From Hericium rajendrae (Eukaryota; Basidiomycota; Agaricomycetes; Russulales; Hericiaceae), in NCBI GenBank assembly GCA_033439255.1, contig CM065879.1:1530501-1594500 (forward strand): 64,000 bases of DNA, written 5' to 3'. A program made the translations under genes and the position numbers. Below, piece after piece: positions 55,432 to 64,000 of this stretch. The notes under the pieces were generated by a model. That model was not told where the DNA came from, did no database searches, and saw only the letters and a list, made by a program, of their open reading frames with translations. Each line of letters starts with the position of its first letter. Position 1 is the stretch's first letter.

Positions 55432-58400
55432 TCACCGCCCATACCCCTGCCCATACGGCGGCTGTGGCGGCGGCGGCGGCAGCGCGCCCCCATACTGGTA
55501 CGCGCCCCCCTGCGGCGGCGCGCCGGGATACGGCTGCTGATAGCTCACCGGCGGCGGCGGCGGCGGGAACGCGGACCCGCCGGACCCTTGGCGCTGCGGC
55601 TGTTGTTGCTGGTACTGGTAAGGCGCGTGCGAGACGTACGACGGCTGCTGCTGCTGGCCGGGCGGCGGCGGGTACGACTGCTGGCGTGCGGGCGCGGCGG
55701 GTGGGGGCGATGCGCCGAACTGCGAGAGCGAGCCGAGGGCCGCGTAGGGGTCGTGTTGGGGTGCCTGTTGGGTATACGATGGTTGGCTGGGCGGCGGCGG
55801 CGGTGGCGGAAGGTATGATGGGGAGTATGGCTGCGATGGAGTGTTGCTGTACACCGGTTGCGGGGGCGGGGGCGAGCGCACGGGGGGTTGGCCCCATTGG
55901 CTGGAAGAGGGCGGGGGCGGCAGAGCTGGGGACTGCCTGTGGCCATTCGCGTGAATATTCATGGATGCGAAGGCGCTGTCGAGGCTGTTAGGTTGAGGTG
56001 GAGGAGGCTTTGGAGGCGGTGACAAGGGTTTCGATGGGCTGGAAAGGCGTTGCTTCACTTCTGCCTCGGAAACCATGCCTTCTCGTTCGGTGGCACGTGA
56101 GGAGACGAAGTCTTTGACGTTGCGCCGAAGGGTGTTGCTCAGCGAAGATAACTCGGTATAGAATTGCAGACCTTTGCTGTGGAAAGGGTTTCAATTAGCT
56201 TGCGCTGGCAGTATATAAGGGAATTACTCACGCAAGTCCGTCTCTGACCTCCATGTAACCATCTCGTGCATGGCTGAAACGACGAATGGCTTCTTTCTTT
56301 CTCCGTTCGCGTTCGTCCCACTTCCTCGCGCCTTCGCCTCGGCCAGCGAGATCCTTGAGAGTTTTCCACAACGACGTGATCTCCTGCAGGACGACTTGCT
56401 GGTGGTGAACCGTCTGTCCCAGCCTCTGCTGATAAGGGCGGAATTTCTCCAGCTCGGCTGCGAAGATCGTCGGCTCGACGCTAGGATTTCTGCGATTAAG
56501 AAGCAACAGGTGGGATACGTCGTCCGTCTGAACCTGTAAACGGATATTTGAGCGGTAGTTCTGCATGGCTATCAACACAAAGCCATACCTTCTCCTTGAG
56601 GTCCTTCAGCGTCTGTTCCCTCTCCCGCTCGATCTTATTCAGCCTACCGAGCCTCTCCTCGATCTCGTCCACCAGCTGCCCGACCTGTCTCTTCTCATCA
56701 TCATCCCTCTCCATATCCAGATCGAGCAAGCTCTCTTTCCTATTATGCGTGCGCACGCTGTCCTTGAAGACCTGCTCGACCTCGTCCGAAATCAACAGCC
56801 CAATGTCGCCCCTCACCGACTCCCAGAGCGCGCGCACCTGCCCATCCGACGCGTCCGCCGCCTCCAGCGCCTGGAAGTGCGACTTGAGATCCGCGCGCAG
56901 GCTCTTCGTCAGACCCGCGGACGGCGCCTGCGCGAACAGATGCTCATACTTCACGCGCGCCGCCTCCGTATCGCGCGACTCGATCTCCAGATCGCGCCCC
57001 ACGCCCTCGAGCTCCGCGCGCACATCCGCACGCACCCGCCCAAGGCGCTCAAGAAGCGCATCGACGCCCTCGCGCTCCTCGATGAGCGCAATGTCCTCGC
57101 GCCACCGGCGCACCTCCGGCGGCACCTCGTCCCCGCCCGCGACGCCGCCCTCGACCATCGCCTTGAAGCGCCCCAGCCCGGCCTTGACGCCGAGCGCGTC
57201 GAGCGCGCTGCGCGCCTCGCCCGCCGCGCCCTCCGCCATCTCGACCTCGCCGCGCACGAGCTTCGCCTTCTCCTCGCTGTACACGCTCGCGGACTCGTGC
57301 ACGCTCAGCGGGATCAGCCGCACGAAGAGGTCGCTGCCGATCACCTTCTGCACCTCGGGCGTGCCGTAGACCTCCTGGATCGGGATGATCGCCGCCGCGC
57401 CGACCTTGTCGACGGGCGGGAGCGTCTCGGGCGCGGGGAGTACTGCGTTGTAGATCAGGTCGTTGTCGCGCTGTGCTTCGGTGCGTTTCTCTGTGCAGAG
57501 GCTGAGGTGCGATTTCGTGAGGTCTGCGAGGGACTGCCCGGCGTCGGGCGGCAGGTTGGGCGACATCTGCGGCATGAAGATCGAGCCGAAGCCGCTGGCG
57601 ATCCGGTTGGCTTCTTTCGCGAGAGATTCAGCTTGCTGCAGGCGGACGAGGGCCTCGCCGTGCTTGGATGCGGCGCTGTCGACTTGTGCGCGATAGAAAT
57701 GCATGACAGACAGGAAGTGCTTTGCCTTGGTCTGTCATAAAGTGGCGATGAGGACATGTCGGAAAAGTTTGCGTGGACACGCACCTGGATCACAGTGACC
57801 CAGTTCCGGTCGAAGATGCCCTTTCCCATGAACTCTTTCACCTCCTCGCCTAGCGCCGTATACTGCGCCGCCACCTGCGAGGCGATCTTCGATACCAGAA
57901 CACTGCTTTTCTTCTCGTCCCGGCACTTCTCAAGGAACACCTCCGTCGCCTGCGCCAGAATGATGCCCACGAGGAACTTGATCACCTCTCTGCTCAGGTC
58001 CGTCGACGGCGCGTGCAGGAAGTTCTCGTTGACGTAGGTCAACATGCCCGCGCTGCAGCGGAAGTAGTAGAACGCGCGCTTGAGGCCCTCCGGATCGGAG
58101 CGGCTCTGCGAAGAGGCGATGGCGGCGTGCGTAGCCGCGATCTGGAAGATGATGGACGCCTTCTCGTATGCGAGGGACGTCTGGACGATAAGCTTGGCCG
58201 TGAAGGCGTCCCGCCATGGGAAGTTGACGCGTATCTCGGGGAAGCGCAGCTCGAGGAGCTCGAGCTGGCCGAAGTACTTGTACAGCAGATCGCGCGCTGT
58301 GTGAACAGTGAGATAGCTGACTGAAGCAGGAGTACTGCACGCACCAGTCAGGTCGCTGCCTGCGCCTCGGACGGCATCCTGTCTACAGCGCTGCAAAGCG

Positions 58401-58531
58401 GCACATTCTGATGCATAGTTGTCTGGGCTTTCGCCGTATGACTGGGCAATTGCACTGCGTATGGGCGTGGTCCAGTCGACTTCTTCCGTGCCCTTCTTCG
58501 GGATAGATATCATGGGCGATTGGTGCGCCAT
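55432..58531 (-). CDS. BRO1: BRO1-domain protein (ESCRT-associated, Bro1/Alix type)
   Basis: Exons 58531-58345, 58296-57785, 57731-56589, 56533-56232 and 56176-55432 keep frame and encode 962 residues. The BRO1 domain fills about residues 1-390: [52 protein letters not shown] and [19 protein letters not shown]-shaped coiled-coil domain follows (about 390-750; [20 protein letters not shown]). The last 200 residues are Pro/Gln/Tyr-rich ([15 protein letters not shown]), as in fungal Bro1. Bro1 binds Snf7/ESCRT-III on endosomes and recruits the deubiquitinase Doa4. The paralog Rim20/PalA has a similar domain order; the long Pro-rich tail and the N-terminal wording favour Bro1. The start could also be the Met six codons downstream. 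Confidence 0.9.
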
Positions 58532-60520
58532 GGCAAAGACAACTTTCAGGACTTGAGAGAGCAGTGTCAGCAGCGTGGTTCTCAAGAAGAACTGCTTGGT
58601 ATTACCTGAACGACTAGTAACTCGCCAGTGCCTATGAAGGCAGGAAGACAGAGTCCGTGCGACGTCTCCCCGCAGCTCCACGTGATCACACCTACATCAG
58701 CGCCATGGGCACAGGTATTTCGTTGCTTTCAGCCAAAACACTCATTTTCTTCGGTCTAGAGAGCATGATACCACCACGAAGAGGGTTTCAATGGTTTATG
58801 CGAATACATGGTTGATGTAGGTGAGCTGATGATAATATAGCACGGTGCACTCCCGATTCCCGAATCGTGGTCAGACAGACGATCCTGAGGTACGAAGTGT
58901 TGAGTCTCGTCTACTCTGCCTCTGGGAGACTAGAATCGTGTGCATCATCTAACGCGGCCAGCCATGTTTTTATTCCTCTTCCCAGCCTTGACCTAGAACC
59001 CGCTTTTGAAGGGCTCGTTTCCACACAGAACTCTCAAGATTTAAAGAAGATATGATTTTCGCTCATGACGGGCGTGTCGGACGATTTACATACCTCAAGA
59101 GCCCAATTGGTCCCATAATCTCATTCAGGTTGTTGACAGCCGTGAATATGTTTATCCTGGAGAAACATTCATGTCGCGGTGCGTGGTATTGAATCCTAGC
59201 TGATCGTAATCGTTGCCTACTTCACCATCCCGATAGTACTATATATCAGAAATCAACTCCTAATACCATGGGCGCGTTTTATTCTTGTCCTCAACTTGTG
59301 GTACGTACGATTCGAAGGACGGTCACCGGGATCGAGCTCACGAATATCACGATCATATGGAATCCGAGAGCGGCCTGCTCGATTTTCAGCCACAATGGCT
59401 TCTATATATGGCATTTGTTTGCGTAGGGCTGTGCCATCTCACGTCGGACCCTGGTCACTGCCTAAGCCTGATAGTAGCTTATTGTTACTTTGATCTCGGG
59501 CATAGCTACACAGGAGGCCACGAGAACGGGTGAACCCATCGATATCCGGGATCAACGATGACCGGGAATCTGATCTCGGGGTGCCTCAGATTTGTATCGC
59601 ATGAAAGCTCGAGTCCCTCCGATCGCGTGCACCCATGAATTCAGATTTGTGTGAGCCACGAATCACACCTTATTCAGAGCTGCCTCCGATCCCCACTCGT
59701 GAAACCCAGGATTGCGCGCCTTTGCGCCGTGACGGCACAAACACGAGCAGCGCTTTTCAGGCTAAGTCAAGCATTCTCAAACATCTTCGAAGAATATATG
59801 ATTCTGCAGCTGTCAGACAGCGCGTCAGTGTATACGAACAGGTATGTCTTCTTGTACTTTCTTAACCACCCATTGTGGGCTGAAGCTCGTATGAGCTAGT
59901 AGTATATCCATAGCATTATGAACTCGCGGGTTATCGTGTTTAGATTGCTTGGTACATAGTTCAATTTGTGCAAAAGATGAGATTTTTGATGTTTATCTCT
60001 GCAAATAACATCTGTGGAATATCACGGACATTCTCGGGCCGTGCGAACTGATCTCGTGCTGGCACCAATCCCCACCAAGCGTGAAAACCGCAGGTCTGAT
60101 TCATGGCTTTATGCGATCAGAGGGACTTATGGCTACGACAAATCCGGATCTCGGGCAACTGGAGATCCCGAAATATCGGTGGCAGCACCCGATCAGATGG
60201 TTGGCAGTGATAGAGTCAGTCAGGCCCACTCCACCTGGTGATCAGAGTGTGAGTTCATCTACACTTGTTGTCTTTTTTTAATGTCTTTTTTATTTGTCTT
60301 TTTTCGAGCTCTTGTCATCCCTTGCCACTCTCGCACGCTCGTGTCGTGTCATACCCTCATTGTTCTCAGCTCTCAGGTCCTCCGTGCTCTCTCAGTGATT
60401 ATGGTTACTCTCTAATGCTCTCCAGTGTCCTCCGGTCTTCTAGTGCCCTCATATCAAGTCCATCAACAAGCACCTCAACTCGTTCGAATTTCGACTTGAT
60501 TCACTGTGAATTACCCAACA
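58532..60520. other. Gene-poor region
   Basis: About 2 kb with short frames only. Some pieces recur in diverged form: a motif like CCCAC..CGTGAAA.CC.CAGG at about 59694 and 60067. This suggests old repeat DNA. No ends or target duplications found by eye. Confidence 0.4.
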
Positions 60521-61600
60521 TGGGTAAGAAATGTACCACTGCCCGATGAGCAGCAGCAGCCGCGAGTACAGCAACCATTGTGCCCTCATCTTCTATACTA
60601 GCAGCACCCGATGACGATTCAGCCATATTTGAACACCCAAAGCCATGCATAGCACCAGCCCAGCACCAGCCCAACACATATGCCATGAACACGTGCCCCG
60701 TGCCCCACACTTGCACTCGACCTCGTCTATCGCACTGTACACGATCTCCGCGAGCTCGAGCAACACCCCAGCATCGTGCAGCCATCCTGCCCCACCATTC
60801 GCGAACAAAGGCAAGCTGCACCGATGCCCCATACCCACTATACGCGAACCGCGTGAAATGCAAAACGAGTGCCCGCAGCCCGCACCTCCCACCATCTCTC
60901 GGGCCCCAGACACCTTCCGCGACCCCTTGCAACTCACCTATGCTATGAAGACCAAGTTGAAGAAGGGCTCTAGGCCATGCGTGGACAAGGTGGATACCGT
61001 GCGGCATGCGCACGGTGAAGACCCACGACTGGTATGCACCCCTGCCTCTTCTACATCGCACCCGCATGCCGTGACCACGCACGGCATATCCACTCCCAAT
61101 AATGACTCCATGATGCTGTCCACGAGTGAACATGAGCTTACCATGCACCTCGCATCAGCCACCTCATCTCCGACCCCACGCAACTAGTCCCGGAGTCCCA
61201 CACGCCCATAGCTCGCGATGAATGAGCCTGCGGACTTGGCTGGAGCTCGGCCAGGCGACGTGCATGGCATGCAGGGTACGAACATGCACCTCGCACCTCC
61301 CAGCACTCTCCTGCATCCCGCACACTCACCGCGACCGTGCTCGACATTCCTGCGTCTGCGGTCACTGACGCACACTCACATGCACCTGGATTCGAACCGG
61401 GAAAGCCCCTTGCGGCCGCTGTGCTACTCTTTGAGGAACCCGATGCTGAGCTGCTCAATCCCGTGTACCTCAAGGAGATCGTGTCGATGGTGCTGTACGA
61501 CGGACATGCGGCTTCCTTGTCACACAATACATTGACTTTCGCCGCAACCTACGGGCCAGACAAAAGTGGCCTAAGGCCGTAAGTTACGGACTGGTCAAAG
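60521..61600 (+). other. Proline/histidine-rich plus-strand sequence, possibly decayed coding DNA
   Basis: Several overlapping plus-strand frames (60580-60948, 60645-61187, 61337-61582) are rich in Pro, His, Cys, Ala and Thr. The last contains PGKPLAAAVLLFEEPDAELL and LKEIVSMVLYDGHA, which look like real protein. The pieces lie in different frames, and I see no start codon, splice pattern or family match. It may be a dead gene or part of an unrecognised repeat. Confidence 0.3.
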
Positions 61601-61746
61601 CCAGCTGGAATCACCGTTTTTGGTCCGTAAGCCACGAACCAGCTGGATTTGGGAATAGACCGTAGGTTACGGGTCGGCTTGCATAGATATGTACCGCAGT
61701 TTACGGTGCAGCTCGGTCACCCATATTTAATGCCTCGCAAACTACG
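61577..61746. repeat. Cluster of five 13-nt palindromic motifs (CCGTAAGTTACGG type)
   Basis: A perfect 6+1+6 palindrome CCGTAAGTTACGG lies at 61577-61589. Related 13-nt units begin at 61625, 61660 (CCGTAGGTTACGG), 61694 (CCGCAGTTTACGG) and 61734, so spacing is 34-48 nt. Most units are followed within about 20 nt by a CAGCT or CAGCTGG motif. The arrangement resembles arrays of protein-binding sites such as subterminal repeats of a transposon. Confidence 0.7.
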
Positions 61747-61808
61747 GCCCAGCTCAACTGGCCTCGTCCCTGTCCGGATTCACCAGCCCGGTCTCGGACC
61801 ACTGCATG

Positions 61809-61885
61809 CACATTCGGACTCGGACTCGGACTCGGATTCGGACTTATATTATTCGGACTAGGGTTCGGATTCGGACTCGGAATTT
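61809..61885. repeat. TCGGAC-type hexanucleotide repeat
   Basis: Repeats of CGGACT/CGGATT (ATTCGGACTCGGACTCGG and on) interrupted by TTATATTAT. On the plus strand part of it reads as a Ser-Asp run. Isolated CGGATT and CGGACT hexamers continue to about 61950. Confidence 0.75.
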
Positions 61886-62138
61886 CAGATTCTCAGATCC
61901 TTAGGCCTCGGACTTATGCTCAAATCTGGCTGCAGATTCGGATTCACTCAACGGACTTGGGCCAACCGGTTTCAGCGTGCAATGGACCGGTATATGAGAA
62001 TCAGAATACAATTGTATTGTCTGCGGACTACTACTTTCTCAGCCGGACTATCCACACGATGAAGGGAACTACTGATAAACGCGCACGAGAATCCATGCCT
62101 GACTAAATAAAATGTAAATAATGAGGAACTGACTGTGA
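61886..62138. other. 3' flank of the Cys-cluster gene
   Basis: AT-richer spacer. No gene seen. Confidence 0.45.
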
Positions 62139-63997
62139 CTACGCACTCTCGACCTGGATCCTTGTGACGTGTGCCACCTGGTCCTTCAATGTGTTCTGGT
62201 CCACCTGGAGGTTTCGCATCTGGCCCTGCAGCACAACGTAGTCCTCCTCCAGGCGCTGCTGCCCCAAACTGTTGTCACGTGCGTGAGTCTTGATGAGCCC
62301 TCGGAGCTTGCACACTTCCTCCTTGAGGTCATCAACCTGGCTTTGGAGAGACTGCGCCGTTGACCATGAGCGTTGTGCGAGGTCCCGAATTGAGTGCAAG
62401 CTCACATCACTGGTCAGAGTGACACGACTATTAGAGCTGTTCTTGGCGCCTGGCAATCCTCTAGCTGCAGACGGACTACCCTCTCGGTCCGGGTGATGTG
62501 GGGGCAGCGTGCGGGGTTTCTTCCCCACAGGAGGTGCAGCAGGAATTGGTTCTGCTCCATCGTCGTCCGTGACAACATATTCCGCGGACTTCGAAGGGCC
62601 TAGAAATATGGTTAATGAGCCCCCATACTCTCGGCGATGGAGTGGATTACCTTTACGTTTCCGTCCCGAGACGTTGGTAGCTTGTTCTGCCGCTTGCTCC
62701 CCGGCTTCCCGCTCCCCGCCTTCTCCGTCGGAACCTCTCTTGCCTGTTCTACGGGTCTTGCCCCGCCCACCTGCCAAGGGACACTTAGCCCGGCATTTCC
62801 AACACCACCAGCATGCTCCATTCGAATTTTCAGACCGTACACATCGAGTACCCTTTCGACTACAGGGGGAACAAGGTGGGGACTGAATGAAGACTTTAGC
62901 ATGCAGGAACAAACAAGAGAAAGGCAGATATGCTTACCACTACAGGTAGGTCGTCTGGGGGCCCATCGGGCATAGGACTCCCTTTACCCTTCTTTCCCGC
63001 TCCGTTACCTGCAGGAGGATCCTGCACATCCGGAGAGCTCTCCGCTTCGGCGTGATGGGGTCGGTCCAGTTCCTGATCCCCCGGACTGCCTGCCATAACC
63101 ACATCGAGCTGTTCATTATGTGCGACTTGGAGGCCGGACTGGACTGGTGGAGCCGGCGCAGTCAGGGCCAGGGTCATTGGAGCTCCAGAGGGAATCTGGG
63201 CTGGGATGCGGCGGTCTTCTGTAAATGTGATCGAAGATCCGGATGGCCTCTGCTCGTTTCTCTCCAGAGGATCATCAGTTGTTGCGCTCTGAGTAGTGCT
63301 TAGTGGTGCCGGATGGGGTGCAGATGTGAAACCGACAGGCTTAACGGCCATTTCAGTCGTTGCTAAGATGGCATGTCCCACGGATTGTACAGCAGGGGGT
63401 CGGATCGGTCTGCTGGTTGACACAGCAGGTGTCTTTCCACCGTCAACGGACTCAGCAGACCACACAGACTCGGTAGGAAGGCGTTCTGTGGCCCCACGTG
63501 ATGTTCCCGGGACTGGGGGGGGGGGGGAGGGCACAGTTGTGTTGTGATCCAAATCTTCTGAAACCCACCAACGCTCTGACAATGGAATTCTCCCCACACA
63601 CTTCGACCAATCATCCCTCCCCTCCGAAAAGGAGTCCACCGTGCCCGCGAAGGTCTTCAGATCCAACAATTTCTTCGCCCTTATGAGACCAACCAAATTC
63701 CTGCCAACACTCTGGATCAGCGGGGGTAATGCGAATGTCTTGTTCTTGTCCATCACTTTGAGCATTTGAATGATGCAAGACGCTGTGTCCTAACAACATG
63801 ACCCCAGTAAGCTAAATGTACAAGCTAAAAGCTAGAACAGAACTTACACATTCTTTCAACAATCGGCGGTGCCACCACTCCCGGCGCTTGTTCGACATCG
63901 GCTGAATCTCAATGGCCTTCTTCAAAGCGACCAGGGCACACCCCACACGGGCCTCGTGCAATTGAAGGTTGCCGAGGAGTTCTGAAGTAGTAGTCAT
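62139..63997 (-). CDS. Protein with fungal Cys cluster and C-terminal coiled coil (5' end at window edge)
   Basis: Exons 63997-63848, 63789-62938, 62882-62651 and 62599-62139 keep frame and encode 564 residues if the ATG at 63997 is the start. The true start may lie outside the window. The first 150 residues are helical and hydrophobic (KRREWWHRRLLKEC, LIQSVGRNLVGLIRAKKLLD, LSERWWVSEDLD). A long disordered Pro/Ser/Thr-rich middle follows. Exon 3 opens with a Cys cluster: PPCSPCSRKGTRC, then CWWCWKCRAKC, then a basic stretch. Such C-x2-C-x6-C clusters paired with a second C-x2-C-x2-K-C motif recur in many agaricomycete proteins of unknown role. Exon 4 ends in a heptad pattern (QSQVDDLKEEVCKLRGLI, then LQVDQNTLKDQVAHVTRI). 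DNA binding with dimerisation is plausible but unproven. Exon 2 contains a run of 13 C (minus strand). Confidence 0.7.
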
Positions 63998-64000
63998 ACC

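Noticed and set aside
54981-55991. Plus-strand open frame of 336 codons and minus-strand frame of 341 codons over MIC12 and the BRO1 tail
   Set aside because: Both cross two real genes and consist of Ala/Arg/Thr/Gly runs caused by the GC-rich Pro/Gln tail of BRO1.
56565-57740. Plus-strand open frame of 391 codons
   Set aside because: Antisense shadow of BRO1 exon 3; mirror-image composition of a coiled coil and no independent features.
61380-61404. TTCGAA-containing hairpin resembling a tRNA T-arm
   Set aside because: The loop order does not fit the canonical T-loop on the strand with the better stem, and no D-arm or anticodon arm could be found around it.

Overview
The window looks like nuclear DNA of a filamentous basidiomycete, most likely an Agaricomycete of the wood-decay type; the species cannot be read from the sequence. 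The reasons are dense genes cut by many 45-90 nt GT-AG introns, a large F-box/leucine-rich-repeat family, chloroperoxidase-type heme-thiolate genes, and fungal housekeeping genes (BRO1, MIC12, a TCD-type tRNA dehydratase, a YIPF1/2-type protein). Exon structures were worked out by hand from reading-frame phase and splice signals. Unless stated otherwise the junctions given keep the frame, but none is backed by RNA data.

Layout. 1-0.8 kb: no convincing gene. 0.8-3.8 kb: a six-exon gene with a Cys/His-rich head whose first exon is interrupted by an 868-bp AT-rich non-autonomous DNA transposon with perfect 12-bp inverted ends and an 8-bp target duplication. 4.0-6.2 kb: decayed coding DNA, including a broken coiled-coil gene. 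6.7-8.8 kb: TCD-type tRNA threonylcarbamoyladenosine dehydratase. 9.5-12.9 kb: a large membrane protein with a repeat-bearing proline-rich tail. 14.3-15.6 kb: an alpha/beta hydrolase. 15.9-18.5 kb: a tandem pair of chloroperoxidase-type genes, one of which has lost its first splice acceptor.

19.2-31.6 kb holds F-box-type genes: a single gene, divergent from the YIPF1/2-type gene; a tandem pair duplicated with its upstream region; a relative without an F-box; and an F-box gene with a long beta-rich body. 32-40 kb: a small membrane protein, a surface-anchored glutaminase-A-like protein, and a nuclear-type protein related to NFKBIL1. 40.7-44.7 kb: a second tandem F-box pair. 45-51 kb: a DUF7587-type gene with two possible C-termini, a short unknown gene, and another F-box gene. 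51.5-52.8 kb: a second relative without an F-box.

53.4-54.3 kb is a 5'-truncated LINE with a poly(A) tail and a 13-bp target duplication. 54.7-58.5 kb: MIC12 and BRO1, convergent. 58.5-62.1 kb is gene-poor and ends in a cluster of 13-nt palindromic motifs and a TCGGAC-type repeat. 62.1-64.0 kb: a gene with a fungal Cys cluster and a coiled coil.

The housekeeping genes are unrelated to one another. The repeated theme is local tandem duplication of F-box and peroxidase genes followed by decay of one copy: a lost acceptor, a frameshifted C-terminus, or a missing F-box. I see no viral element, no CRISPR array and no credible tRNA or rRNA gene.
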